NCBI RefSeq assembly: GCF_038070315.1
Contig: NZ_JBBPCC010000014.1
Span: forward strand, 158,806 to 222,805
Source: Paenibacillus_G filicis
GTDB lineage: Bacteria > Bacillota > Bacilli > Paenibacillales > NBRC-103111
DNA: 64,000 nt
Reading direction: 5' to 3'
Positions 16,816-26,178 of this stretch are shown piece by piece (position 1 is the first letter of the stretch; each line of letters starts with the position of its first letter). The notes under the pieces were generated by a model. That model did not search any database. It saw only the letters and a program-made list of their open reading frames with translations, and was not told the origin of the DNA. The position numbers were made by a program, and so were the translations under genes.

Positions 16816-17766
16816 TTAGCGAAGCTGCTTATAGATCCAGACCAGCAGCTCTGGAAGCTTGATCCACAGCCGGATATGTGTGGTGACATAGACGACGGCC
16901 TCTTCCTCAGCTTCGCTCGAGGTTGTACCTGAGCCTGGCTTAGGCAGCGGTTTGCCGCCGAATAGAAATTCAAGTACATGCTCATTCTGCTCATGAGCCT
17001 GGCGGTACAGGGCATCGATCTCAGGCGTGATCGTACCGGATTTTTTGTAAGCAAGAAGCAGCTGATCGTAGACGAAGGTAACGGATGAGTCATCAGGGAA
17101 TGCTTGCAGCAATTGTTCAGCTTCATCAAGCCGGTCTTGCTCCAGATAAGATGCCAGCAGCGAGTCGCGCGCGTGATCCTCCAAGCGGATATTCCCTTCC
17201 GCAGCTTGAGAAGACGGCAGGCTGGCAGGCACAGAAGCTGGCTCTTCAATGTGCGAACCGAAATAGCTGTCTGCAAACTGCAGCAGCTCCTGATAGCGCT
17301 TGGACAGGGTAGAGGACGAAACCTCATACTTGGCGGCCAGATCGCTCTGGGTAACGGGAAGGCCGTGGGCCTGCACGACCATGTATTCAAGCGCGGCGCA
17401 GAAAGCGCCGGATTTCTTGAATGAAGGCCGGTTTTCACGCGAGAACTTGTCCCAGACGGACAAGGCTTCGCCGATATGTGTCGGTTCATAGGAGTCTTCC
17501 ATCCGGGAAATAAGCTCGCTCGCCAGGGCAGCATAAGCGTCAGTCTCCCACTGGATCTCTGTATCCGCTATGCGGCGGATTTCTTCAATCGTCGGCGCAG
17601 GGGCCGGTGTGAGTCCGAGCTCGGCCTGCGGCTCCGCTGTCCGGGCCTGAATGTCGTTATGGCCCGGTGCGGCTAGGGCCGTCACCTCGATTTTATTTAG
17701 GCAGCAGCGCTTATATTTTGCACCGCTACCACAGTAACAGGGTTCGTTTCTGCCAATCTTTAACAA
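16816..17766 (-). CDS. SEC-C motif zinc-binding protein with HTH-like segment
   Basis: 316 residues. The N-terminus KIGRNEPCYCGSGAKYKRCC is a SEC-C zinc knuckle (CxC...CC), known from the SecA tail and many bacterial proteins. A helix-turn-helix-like segment, TQSDLAAKYEVSSSTLSKRY, lies in the middle, followed by helical repeats rich in Leu/Glu (TPR-like) such as ASYLEQDRLDEAEQLLQAF. The start is TTG 17766 with AAGGAGGAG upstream. SEC-C/HTH proteins of this type are common in Paenibacillus and not characterised; a regulatory or chaperone-related role is possible. It is convergent with the SLH protein. Confidence 0.75.
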   Translation of the reverse strand: MLKIGRNEPCYCGSGAKYKRCCLNKIEVTALAAPGHNDIQARTAEPQAELGLTPAPAPTIEEIRRIADTEIQWETDAYAALASELISRMEDSYEPTHIGEALSVWDKFSRENRPSFKKSGAFCAALEYMVVQAHGLPVTQSDLAAKYEVSSSTLSKRYQELLQFADSYFGSHIEEPASVPASLPSSQAAEGNIRLEDHARDSLLASYLEQDRLDEAEQLLQAFPDDSSVTFVYDQLLLAYKKSGTITPEIDALYRQAHEQNEHVLEFLFGGKPLPKPGSGTTSSEAEEEAVVYVTTHIRLWIKLPELLVWIYKQLR

Positions 17767-18404
17767 GAATGCTCCTCCTTCAACATAAGCACGATCGATG
17801 CCAATAGTACTAGCATAACCGATTTTGAGAAATATTCATAATACTACTCGCAGTTTTTGTCGTTTTTATACGAAAAAACGATGGATAAGGGTGGAAAAGA
17901 CGATTTTGGTCTCTTTTCAGAGGGTAAAGGGACCTGATCTCTAACGCGAAGCGAGGTCATGTGCCTGCATATGCAGCGTTACATGGATGTCTCACTCGCG
18001 ATAACTGATATCTATGAAACCTATGCGGATCTAGTATGTTTACTCAGGGTGTTATCAGATGTATGCAGGGAAGCTAGCGAGGGATGGATCCATCAAGCAG
18101 TTGTTACAGATATGCTGTGATACCTGATTTATTGGCGAACTACATGTATTGAATAATTCCGAGTTAAATGATAAGTTTAATTCCATTCAAAAGAACTCCA
18201 TGTATTCATTTATAGAGATTCATGGGGCGCAATTCTTTTCAAAAACCTTGATAATATAAGGTTTTTTTAGCGGAATTTCAAATATTGATAACTAGTTCAA
18301 AAACTCATTATATATTCATTGGGGTCTTTTATACATAATTAAATCACTCGGAATTAACCGAAAAGATAGATGGAATTGGATATTACATGAAGGAGAGATT
18401 ACAG
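17767..18404. other. Long AT-rich leader/intergenic region before sugar transporter
   Basis: About 640 bp. A possible 53-codon ORF (17959-18120, MCLHMQRYMDVS...) has only a weak ribosome site and no known homology; I do not call it a gene. From 18150 the sequence becomes AT-rich. AATTCCGAGT near 18156 has its inverted copy ACTCGGAATT near 18346, bracketing about 200 bp that contain a terminator-like hairpin (18241-18268). This may be a small mobile remnant or a regulatory leader. Confidence 0.4.
18241..18268 (+). terminator. Intrinsic terminator in leader of sugar transporter operon
   Basis: AAAAACCTT (18241-18249) pairs with AAGGTTTTT (18258-18266) around an 8-nt loop, followed by more T. 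It is 137 bp upstream of the permease start, so it could be an attenuator or the end of a lost gene. Confidence 0.65.
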
Positions 18405-19262
18405 ATGAGTCAAAAAGGAGGCAACCTATTTTCAATTTTCAATTATATAGGTTTAAGCGCTTTGTCCCTAATCACTCTTTATCCGATGTGGCGAGAAGCG
18501 GCGGTGTCCTTCAGCGGCATGGAGGAGGCGATGAAAGGCGGCTTATTTTTATGGCCGAGAGATTTTACTGCGGATGCTTACATCAACATTTTACATTCCC
18601 GGTATTTATGGCTTGCCTACGGCAATAGTTTGTTTGTTACATTGGTTGGAACATTTATCGGCGTATTATTGACAGCGGCAACCGCGTTCCCGCTTATTAA
18701 AGCAGATTTGCCTGGGAAAAAATCATTCGTACTCCTTATTTTGTTCACGATGCTGTTTAACGGGGGGATTATTCCGACCTATCTGCTCGTAAAAAGCATT
18801 GGACTTATCAACTCTTTATGGTCATTAATCCTGCCTACGGCCATATCTGCTTACAATGTGATCATTATGATGAGCTTCTTTAGAACGCTTCCTCGGGAGT
18901 TGGATGAATCTGCGACAATGGATGGGGCGAATGCCATTCGCATTTTTACCAGTGTCATTCTCCCTCTCTCCAAGCCCGTACTCGCTACGATTGCACTATG
19001 GGAGGCAGTTGGTTATTGGAACAACTATTTACAGGCTCTTTATTACCTGAATGATAAAAGCAAGTACGTCCTTACGGTGCTCCTCAGGGATATTATTAAT
19101 GGGCAGATCGTCGCTCAAATGACAGGGGAAAGCACAGGTTCATCAACGGAATCAGTTATTGCAGCAACCACGATCATGGCTGTTCTGCCAATCCTTGTCG
19201 TCTATCCTTTTTTACAGAAATACTTTGTGCAGGGCACGCTAATCGGTTCTGTTAAAGCTTGA
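18405..19262 (+). CDS. CUT1 sugar ABC transporter permease (LplC/MalG-like)
   Basis: 285 residues from ATG 18405; AAGGAG at 18390-18395 fits this start better than ATG 18387. Six membrane helices are visible, with the cytoplasmic EAA loop ELDESATMDGANAIRIFTSV that contacts the ATPase. Typical LplC features are TMLFNGGIIPTYLLVKSIGL and the C-terminal FVQGTLIGSVKA. It forms the channel with the LplB-like subunit at 23227, which is unusually separated from it by the binding protein and regulator genes. No ATPase (MsmX-type) is encoded here; such systems usually share one encoded elsewhere. Confidence 0.92.
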   Translation: MSQKGGNLFSIFNYIGLSALSLITLYPMWREAAVSFSGMEEAMKGGLFLWPRDFTADAYINILHSRYLWLAYGNSLFVTLVGTFIGVLLTAATAFPLIKADLPGKKSFVLLILFTMLFNGGIIPTYLLVKSIGLINSLWSLILPTAISAYNVIIMMSFFRTLPRELDESATMDGANAIRIFTSVILPLSKPVLATIALWEAVGYWNNYLQALYYLNDKSKYVLTVLLRDIINGQIVAQMTGESTGSSTESVIAATTIMAVLPILVVYPFLQKYFVQGTLIGSVKA

Positions 19263-19307
19263 GTACAACTCAGCATTCATTTCATTGTTGTATAGGAGGA
19301 AACAAAT

Positions 19308-20891
19308 ATGATGCGATTTCATCATACATACAAGACAATCCTTATCTTGACGATGGCGGCCAGTCTTACGACGGCTTGCAGTGATACCACAGGGAAAGAG
19401 GGCAGCGGTACGAGCTCACCAAGTACAGCGGGTCAGCAAAGCCATGCTGCCGGCAGCGATCCCGCGAAGGTTACCTTTAAGATCTTCCGCAGCTTTCAAG
19501 CCCCTGAATACCCGCCCGATGGCGGGCCAGCGAGGCAAAAGGTGCTGGCTGGGCTTGAACAGGCGGGAATCAAAGGCATTGATTACAATGTTTCAATGGC
19601 TTCTGGAGAAGAGTACAAGACGAAGCTTAACTTGCTTGCTTCCTCCGGGGATCTGCCGGATTACTTTAGTGTACCGGATTTACTAACGTTGAACAGATTA
19701 ACTGATGAAGGCTTGATTATGCCGCTGGATGACTTGTTAAAGCAAGCTCCTAACGTTACGAAATATTTAAAGCCTGAAGACTTGGAAATTCTCAAATACA
19801 AGGGCAAGCTGTATGGTTTGCCGCCAGGCTACCGTCCAGAGACATTCAATGGACCTAACGTAAACGGGCTGCTGATCCGGCGGGATTGGCTGGATGCTTT
19901 GAATCTAAAGACGCCGACTACGTTGGATGAGCTTCATGACGTGCTTAAGGCGTTTACGTTCAATGATCCAGATGGCAATGGGAAGAAGGATACGTTTGGC
20001 TTAACGACCAATAAGTTTGTCGGAGCAGGCGCAAATGGTAACTATTTCAGCCCCGTGTTCGGTGCTTTCGGTGTCATTCCGACGTTCTGGCAGCAGCGTG
20101 ACGGACAGTTGAAGCAAGGCATGGTTCTGCCAGAAACGAAGCAGGCGCTTGCCTTATTGCAAAGCTGGTACAAAGAAGGGATTATCGATCCGGAGTTCCC
20201 TATTATGGAACCGAAACAAATGAACGAGAAGATCATTAATTCCAAAGCAGGCGCTTTCGAAGGAACAGCGTTTGATGCTGATCCGACAGGAGCGAACTAC
20301 AGTGCGCTGAAAAAGACAACGGCGACTGCGAAGCTTGCCTTCCTTGCACCGGCTGCCGGTACGAACGGGAAAAAGGGAGCAGCCGAGAATTCCCCGGCAT
20401 ACAGCGATATTCGGGCGATCTCCGCAAAGGCTAAAAATCCCGAGAAGCTGATGGAATTGATCAACTGGTCTGCAGGTCCGGGCTTTGACCTGGTTACATA
20501 CGGCATTGAGAATGAAGATTACCAATATGACAAAGAGAAAAATAAGATTAAGCTGCTTGTTCCTAATTACTCTGAGCTGTATAAAAAAGGCTTCTCCAAC
20601 CCGATCCGGTTCCTGCAAGTCGTCGATCGCCGGTGGTTGACGGAGGATGCTACTGCGGCCATGACGGTTTCCAACGATCCCCAAAATCTGGTCCGCAACG
20701 AATTTTGGAAGAGTGTGCCGGCGATGAATGACTATCCGGATATTAAGAAGCTCTGGGATGAATATTTCGCCAAAATTGTTACCGGTGCTTGGTCCGTCGA
20801 TAAATGGGATGAACTGGTCAAACGGTACTACCAAGAGGGCGGACAAGAAATAGAGAAGCAGGTTAATGCGGAGTGGAAGAAAGCGAAATAA
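19308..20891 (+). CDS. Extracellular solute-binding lipoprotein (LplA-like) of CUT1 transporter
   Basis: 527 residues. The signal peptide ends in a lipobox, SLTTAC, with the lipidated Cys at about 24, then a Ser/Gly/Thr linker and a two-lobed binding domain (PDYFSVPDLLTLNRLTDEGL, TPTTLDELHDVLKAF, NDPDGNGKKDTFGL), typical of family-1 oligosaccharide-binding proteins. AGGAGG precedes the start. It captures the sugar for the permeases at 18405 and 23227. The co-encoded sulfatase suggests a sulfated oligosaccharide ligand, an inference. Confidence 0.93.
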   Translation: MMRFHHTYKTILILTMAASLTTACSDTTGKEGSGTSSPSTAGQQSHAAGSDPAKVTFKIFRSFQAPEYPPDGGPARQKVLAGLEQAGIKGIDYNVSMASGEEYKTKLNLLASSGDLPDYFSVPDLLTLNRLTDEGLIMPLDDLLKQAPNVTKYLKPEDLEILKYKGKLYGLPPGYRPETFNGPNVNGLLIRRDWLDALNLKTPTTLDELHDVLKAFTFNDPDGNGKKDTFGLTTNKFVGAGANGNYFSPVFGAFGVIPTFWQQRDGQLKQGMVLPETKQALALLQSWYKEGIIDPEFPIMEPKQMNEKIINSKAGAFEGTAFDADPTGANYSALKKTTATAKLAFLAPAAGTNGKKGAAENSPAYSDIRAISAKAKNPEKLMELINWSAGPGFDLVTYGIENEDYQYDKEKNKIKLLVPNYSELYKKGFSNPIRFLQVVDRRWLTEDATAAMTVSNDPQNLVRNEFWKSVPAMNDYPDIKKLWDEYFAKIVTGAWSVDKWDELVKRYYQEGGQEIEKQVNAEWKKAK

Positions 20892-20953
20892 ACGGTTAAT
20901 CTTTCAAAGACGACGAATCGAACAACGTTTCCAAAGAAAAAGGAGGACCGTCT

Positions 20954-23230
20954 ATGTTTAATAAAATGCTCGTATCCTATTTGACAATCATAGTCATCCT
21001 CGTGATGGTGGTCGGTTCGTCGTACCTCATAATTGTGTCTCATGATATTAAGTCCGAGCTTACGAGATCCTCTCAAGCTCAAATGCAAGGGATGATGAAG
21101 CATGCCGAGTCCTTGATTGAGAGTATCGAGCAATTGTCCTTGCAAGTTTCTTTAAAGCCGGGGGTCAATGAGGCATTAACAAATCCGTTTCCGTATTCCA
21201 TTTTGCAATATGGAGCTTTGAAGGATCATTTGAAGGATGAGGTTAATTCTAACAACTTGTTGTACTCCATTTACTTGTATTTTCGCCTTAACAACCGTAT
21301 TTTGACTACGAACGAAGGGATCTATACGCTGGATCAATTTTTTGACAAACAGGTTGTAACGACGAACTTTCAATCCAGCATGAGCAAAAGCTATCAGGTT
21401 CGCAGCTTGCAGGATACATCACCAACAGAACCTGTTGAGCTGCTTACCTTTCATAGACTTGTCCCCTTGACGGCCAAAGAACCGCTCGGCGAATTAATCC
21501 TGAATGTGAAGCGTCAAGCCTTCTTCGATGCCTTGTTTCGGTATGCGAACGTCGATAACAGCAATATGTTTATCATGGACAGCGATCGTCATGTCGTGCT
21601 TTCAGAAAGTAATACCAGAAGCAGAGAGCTCAACCTGGCTTTGCAAAGCCTGGATTCGGGGCACTTGCTGTCAGGCTCATCAGGGATGGTGAAGATGAAG
21701 TGGGAGGGAGAGACTTACTTCCTCAGCTATGCCAGATCAGATACGACGCCGTGGACGGTTGCAGAACGTATTCCATATTCCGTGTACCAACTCGCATGGA
21801 AAAGCAAGGTACAAGCGGCGATTGAAGTTGTGGCCGTGGCGATCCTAATCAGCCTAGCGCTTGCATGCCTGTATAGCATTCGTTTCACTAGACCATGGAA
21901 GAACATGGTAAGGGAGTATGTACAGCAGTATCAAGGCCAAGGGAATGCTGCGAAAAAAGACGAAAGCGAGTTGATCGCTGAAGCGATCCGGGAGCTCGTT
22001 TCGGAAAATCAAAACATCAAACAAACCCTGGAGCAAAGTGAACCCATTATCCGTTTCCGGTTGATCTATGACATTTTAACAAATCGCGTGTTCGAAACAC
22101 CGGTCATGGCCAATCGGCTTCAGCATATCGGAATCGTGTTTCCTCATCCTTACTATGCGGCTGTCATTGTGCAAGCAGACATGCAGACTTTGGAGGATCA
22201 GGACGACTACAACGAAATCCGCTTAATGCTGTACAGCACCACTGAGAATGAGCTGCGGAAGCGACTTTTTGTTGTGGGGACGATACTGGAAAATCATCAA
22301 TTCGGGTTTATTTTGAATGTGCCTGTGTCATCATTCATTACGCAGCTAAGGCTGGAATTGGATGCATGCTGCAAAGCGGCGAGGGGGATTGGGCTGGAGG
22401 AATTGGGGATCACCCTCCAAATAGCCATTGGCGGCATTTATTCAGCTATGAACGATTTGAACAAGTCGTACCATGAGGCAAAACGGGCGTTACACAATAC
22501 CGCATGGATGCATCGAACCGACTGTGTCTTTTTCGACGATTCGGCAGATTCAAGAAAATGGAGCTATCCCCTGGCCATCCAGAAGGAGCTGTTGCGGCGC
22601 CTTAAGTCGGTAGACCGGGAATTAGCGAAGCAATGCCTGGACGAATTGTTCGACCGCTATATGTTAGGGAAATCTTATACCCGGGATGAGGTTCAAGACA
22701 CGATCACGTTGATGATGAGCGCGATCGTGCAAGAGCTGTACGAAGACGGTTATTCCCTCGATAAAGTTCATTTACGGTTTCAATCCGTAAGTGAATGCCA
22801 ACATATAGGGCAGGTGAAAGAGCTATTCTATGGGTATATCAGCGACATCATAACCCTGCTCGAACAATTTCAAGAACATACTCTGAGCAATACTTATATC
22901 AGTAAGGCGATTGACTATATGCAGGCTAATTACGACCGGATTGAATCCATCTCCGATATTGCCGAATATGTGGGTGTCAGCTCCAGCTATTTAAGCCGAA
23001 TGTTTCGTGCAGAGACAGGGAAAACACCACTCGATTACTTGACCCGGCTGCGTATCGATAAAAGCAAAGAGCTGCTGTTCGCAGAAAATTGCAAATATTC
23101 GTTGCAGGAAATATGCTGGGAGATTGGTTATCACGATGTGCAGAGCTTCATCCGGTTTTTCAAGAAATGGGAAAAGATTACCCCGGGCGAATACCGCAAG
23201 CTACAGCTGGAAAAAGGAGGTGCCTTATGA
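20954..23230 (+). CDS. Membrane-anchored AraC-family transcriptional regulator
   Basis: 758 residues. TM1 (about 5-28), an extracytoplasmic sensor domain (about 30-285), TM2 (about 288-310, AVAILISLALACLYSI), a cytoplasmic linker, then a C-terminal AraC double-HTH (about 655-755; SDIAEYVGVSSSYLSRMF and ICWEIGYHDVQSFIRFFKK). Such one-protein sensors occur beside CUT1 transporters in Paenibacillus and activate them on glycan sensing. AAAGGAGG precedes ATG 20954. The stop overlaps the next permease start (ATGA), so regulator and permease are coupled. Confidence 0.9.
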   Translation: MFNKMLVSYLTIIVILVMVVGSSYLIIVSHDIKSELTRSSQAQMQGMMKHAESLIESIEQLSLQVSLKPGVNEALTNPFPYSILQYGALKDHLKDEVNSNNLLYSIYLYFRLNNRILTTNEGIYTLDQFFDKQVVTTNFQSSMSKSYQVRSLQDTSPTEPVELLTFHRLVPLTAKEPLGELILNVKRQAFFDALFRYANVDNSNMFIMDSDRHVVLSESNTRSRELNLALQSLDSGHLLSGSSGMVKMKWEGETYFLSYARSDTTPWTVAERIPYSVYQLAWKSKVQAAIEVVAVAILISLALACLYSIRFTRPWKNMVREYVQQYQGQGNAAKKDESELIAEAIRELVSENQNIKQTLEQSEPIIRFRLIYDILTNRVFETPVMANRLQHIGIVFPHPYYAAVIVQADMQTLEDQDDYNEIRLMLYSTTENELRKRLFVVGTILENHQFGFILNVPVSSFITQLRLELDACCKAARGIGLEELGITLQIAIGGIYSAMNDLNKSYHEAKRALHNTAWMHRTDCVFFDDSADSRKWSYPLAIQKELLRRLKSVDRELAKQCLDELFDRYMLGKSYTRDEVQDTITLMMSAIVQELYEDGYSLDKVHLRFQSVSECQHIGQVKELFYGYISDIITLLEQFQEHTLSNTYISKAIDYMQANYDRIESISDIAEYVGVSSSYLSRMFRAETGKTPLDYLTRLRIDKSKELLFAENCKYSLQEICWEIGYHDVQSFIRFFKKWEKITPGEYRKLQLEKGGAL

Positions 23231-24174
23231 TCGGTCAAGCTCACGATGCTAACACGCCGGTTGCCCGCGCGATTCCGGGATCGTCAAGATCCTTCTTACG
23301 AACGCTGCTTAAGTATAAATATTATTACGTGCTGCTGTTGCCGGGACTTATTTATTTTATTATTTTCAAGTACATCCCAATGGGCGGTGTCGTTATTGCT
23401 TTTAAGGACTATAAGCTAACGCAGGGGATCACAGGCAGCGCTTGGGTTGGGTTGAAGTGGTTTCGCATTCTATGGTCTACGGGAGATTTCTGGAATGCGC
23501 TGCATAATACGCTGCTCATTAGTTTTTATAAACTAATCTTCGGTTTCCCTGCACCTCTTGTGCTCGCGATTTTACTGAATGAGGTAATGAATCAAAAGTT
23601 CAAAAGAATCATTCAAAGTATTTTGTATTTCCCGCATTTTTTATCCTGGATTGTGCTGGGAGGCATATTGTTTGCCGTGCTTTCACCAGGAACGGGCTTG
23701 CTCTCATGGTTAGGTTTCAGCGGCTCGCCGCTCATGCAGCCGGAATCGTTCCGCTCATTGCTTGTCCTGTCGCACATCTGGAAGGAAGTCGGCTGGGGGG
23801 CCATCATTTATTTGGCGGCGATAGCAGGCGTTAATCCGGAGATGTATGAAGCGGCTCGCATGGATGGAGCAAGTCGATTCCGTTTAATTAGGCACGTAAC
23901 GCTTCCGGCGATTTCAGGGACTATCGTTATTATGCTTATCTTGCGGACGGGTCAAATCCTGTCAGCGGGCTTCGATCAGGTATTTATTTTATCGAACGAT
24001 GTCGTGGTTCATGTCGCTGACATATTGGATACATATGTCTATCGTGTAGGGTTGAGCATGGGACGATTCTCGATTGCTACGGCCGCAGGATTGTTTCAGT
24101 CTTTGGCGGGATTGCTTCTGCTTCTGTTTACGAACTGGCTAGCCCGCCGATTCAACGATCAAGGCTTATGGTAA
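23227..24174 (+). CDS. CUT1 sugar ABC transporter permease (LplB-like)
   Basis: 315 residues from ATG 23227, preceded by AAAAGGAGG inside the regulator's last codons and overlapping its stop. Six membrane helices; FKYIPMGGVVIAFKDYKL and the EAA loop NPEMYEAARMDGASRFRLIRH are LplB/YteP signatures. It pairs with the LplC-like subunit at 18405. An upstream in-frame extension to 23089 overlaps the regulator's HTH and is not used. Confidence 0.92.
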   Translation: MIGQAHDANTPVARAIPGSSRSFLRTLLKYKYYYVLLLPGLIYFIIFKYIPMGGVVIAFKDYKLTQGITGSAWVGLKWFRILWSTGDFWNALHNTLLISFYKLIFGFPAPLVLAILLNEVMNQKFKRIIQSILYFPHFLSWIVLGGILFAVLSPGTGLLSWLGFSGSPLMQPESFRSLLVLSHIWKEVGWGAIIYLAAIAGVNPEMYEAARMDGASRFRLIRHVTLPAISGTIVIMLILRTGQILSAGFDQVFILSNDVVVHVADILDTYVYRVGLSMGRFSIATAAGLFQSLAGLLLLLFTNWLARRFNDQGLW

Positions 24175-24218
24175 TGGGGAAGAGCTGTTATACAAAAGGT
24201 TGAAGGAGATGGAGAACT

Positions 24219-25598
24219 TTGCATGAAAAGGGAACAACACGTCCGAATGTTATCGTATTTTTTACAGATCAGCAAAGGTGGGATTCGACGGGTGTGCATG
24301 GCAACCCTCTGGGGCTGACGCCGAATTTCGACCGAATGGCGGCCGAAGGTACCCATGTGAATCATTCATTCACGTGCCAGCCTGTGTGCGGTCCAGCACG
24401 GTCATCCTTGCAAACCGGTGAGTATGCAACGACGACAGGCTGCTACCGCAACGGTATTCCACTGCCTCCGGACCGCAAGACGCTAGCGCACTATTTCCGT
24501 GATTCTGGATACCGCACAGGATATATCGGCAAATGGCATTTAGCGAGCTCGGAGCCGGTGCTTGAGGAACAACGAGGTGGTTACGAGCATTGGCTTGCCT
24601 CTAACGTGTTGGAATTCTCCTCCGATGCGTATGACACGGTGATGTACAATAATGAGAACGAGCCGGTTCATCTGCCAGGCTACCGGGCGGACGCGCTAAC
24701 GGATGCGGCCATTCAATTTGTTCATAAGGAGAAGAAAAAGAACCTGAAGGAGAAGTCCGAAGAGCCTTTCTTTCTGTTCCTGTCTTATATTGAACCTCAT
24801 CACCAGAATCACCTTGACAATTATCCGGCTCCGATAGGTTATGAAGAACAATATAGCGGACGGTGGACACCACCGGATCTCGCTGCGCTTGGCGGTACAG
24901 CCCAGCAGCATTTAGGCGGTTACTATGGGATGATTAAGCGGCTCGATGAGGCGCTGGGCCGTCTCATTGATTCATTGCGAAGTTTGCAGCTGCTAGAAAA
25001 TACGATTGTGTTGTTTACCTCCGATCACGGCTGTCATTTCAAGACGCGCAATTCAGAGTACAAGCGATCCTGCCACGATAGCTCGATTCGGGTCCCGACT
25101 GCTTTGATTGGTCCAGGCTTTGAAGCAGGAGGCCGAATTCAAGAGTTGGTTAGCCTGATCGATTTACCGCCTACCTTGCTGGATGCAGCGGGCATTCCCG
25201 TACCGGAGACCATGCAGGGCCGCTCCATCTTGCCTTTGGCGCAGAAGAAAAGCATAGAATGGCCCAAGGAAATGTTCCTGCAAATTAGCGAATCCGAGGT
25301 AGGGCGAGCCATACGAACGAATCGATGGAAATACAGCGTGTATGCACCAGACAAGAATGGTTGGACGGATGCGGCATCCGATGTCTATGAAGAGCAGTTT
25401 TTGTACGACCTTCATGCGGATCCGCATGAATTGAGCAATTTGATTGGCGTGGAAAGCTATGCATCGATCACGGCAGAGCTTAGAGAAAGACTCATCGCCC
25501 GAATGATGGAAGCGGGGGAAGAAGCGCCCGAAATACGTCCTGCTAAATCCAGGAAGCTAGAGCAGAGAAGAATATCCGTTGAGGAACTGAGAATCTGA
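24219..25598 (+). CDS. Sulfatase (formylglycine-dependent, arylsulfatase family)
   Basis: 459 residues from TTG 24219. The N-terminal metal site RPNVIVFFTDQQRWD and the signature CGPARSSLQTG (C-x-P-x-R, Cys at about 57) mark a type I sulfatase needing Cys-to-formylglycine conversion. GKWHL and the later FTSDHG are further active-site parts. No signal peptide, so it acts in the cytoplasm on imported sulfated sugars, consistent with following the transporter genes. No maturase (FGE or anSME) lies in the window. The natural substrate (sulfated glycan versus choline sulfate) cannot be told. Confidence 0.93.
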   Translation: MHEKGTTRPNVIVFFTDQQRWDSTGVHGNPLGLTPNFDRMAAEGTHVNHSFTCQPVCGPARSSLQTGEYATTTGCYRNGIPLPPDRKTLAHYFRDSGYRTGYIGKWHLASSEPVLEEQRGGYEHWLASNVLEFSSDAYDTVMYNNENEPVHLPGYRADALTDAAIQFVHKEKKKNLKEKSEEPFFLFLSYIEPHHQNHLDNYPAPIGYEEQYSGRWTPPDLAALGGTAQQHLGGYYGMIKRLDEALGRLIDSLRSLQLLENTIVLFTSDHGCHFKTRNSEYKRSCHDSSIRVPTALIGPGFEAGGRIQELVSLIDLPPTLLDAAGIPVPETMQGRSILPLAQKKSIEWPKEMFLQISESEVGRAIRTNRWKYSVYAPDKNGWTDAASDVYEEQFLYDLHADPHELSNLIGVESYASITAELRERLIARMMEAGEEAPEIRPAKSRKLEQRRISVEELRI

Positions 25599-25674
25599 CT
25601 TAGATGGTTACTGCGATCTGTTGCTTCTGCAAATTTTATGGACAAATATAACAGCAAGGTTTACCTTCATGATA

Positions 25675-25720
25675 AAGAGTAATGAGACCTCGAACCGAGT
25701 GTCGATCATTGCTCTTTTTT
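25675..25720 (+). terminator. Intrinsic terminator after sulfatase
   Basis: AAGAGTAATGA (25675-25685) pairs with TCATTGCTCTT (one G-U), loop of 20, followed by a run of T. Confidence 0.75.
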
Positions 25721-25885
25721 ATTAGCGCTTGTCTGTACTATATGATAATGCTCGCGAAGAGTGTAAAATGATTTCTGAGAAATATAGAGTATATGTGTAT
25801 GAACCAAAGATAATTTGCTTGAAAATTAATTTTCACAAAATAACTCATTTTTGGGCAATAATAGGATAGATCCGCTGGCGATTTG

Positions 25886-26085
25886 ATGACGGATGCGGCC
25901 TGGTCGAAGATCCCAGCTTCCAGGCTGGTCATGCTGACCCTGGATGAACTGGCAGACAAGACGCTAGGGTACATGGAGTCTGCCTTCCGGTTTATTTCGC
26001 TGGAGGAGACCTGCGCTATATCTGCTTGGAGCCGCTGATGCAGGCGATGTGGGCGGGGACACGGTGCCCGGGAATAAAAATAGGG
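25886..26085 (+). pseudogene. GC-rich gene remnant, unidentified
   Basis: The first frame (50 codons from ATG 25886 to TGA 26036) reads like protein (LVMLTLDELADKTLGYMES). A second frame continues coherently after it (LPVYFAGGDLRYICLEPL). Joining the two needs a frameshift, and there is no ribosome binding site. The block is much more GC-rich than its flanks. I read this as a decayed piece of a larger gene; the family is not recognised. Confidence 0.3.
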
Positions 26086-26113
26086 TTGACAACTTGAATT
26101 AATATGTCATAAT
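26086..26113 (+). promoter_or_regulatory. Sigma-A promoter of NAD-salvage genes
   Basis: TTGACA at 26086-26091, 16-bp spacer, CATAAT at 26108-26113, 66 bp before the pncA-like start. The surrounding sequence is AT-rich. Confidence 0.65.
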
Positions 26114-26178
26114 GATAATATCAAATTGATTATATGGATGCATGGAAAGCTACAACCCATTCGAGGAGGTTTTGAACG

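Larger units (their letters stand above)
25599..26178. other. Intergenic region after sulfatase
   Basis: About 580 bp: a terminator at 25675-25720, an AT-rich stretch to 25870, a GC-rich likely gene remnant (25886-26085), and a promoter for the NAD-salvage genes at 26086-26113. Confidence 0.5.

Noticed and set aside
17959..18120. Possible 53-aa gene upstream of the sugar transporter
   Set aside because: Weak ribosome site, no recognisable features, in a region that looks intergenic.
26086..26130. Fur-box-like ATAATGATAAT near the pncA promoter
   Set aside because: Only half a palindrome fits, and it overlaps an ordinary AT-rich -10 region.
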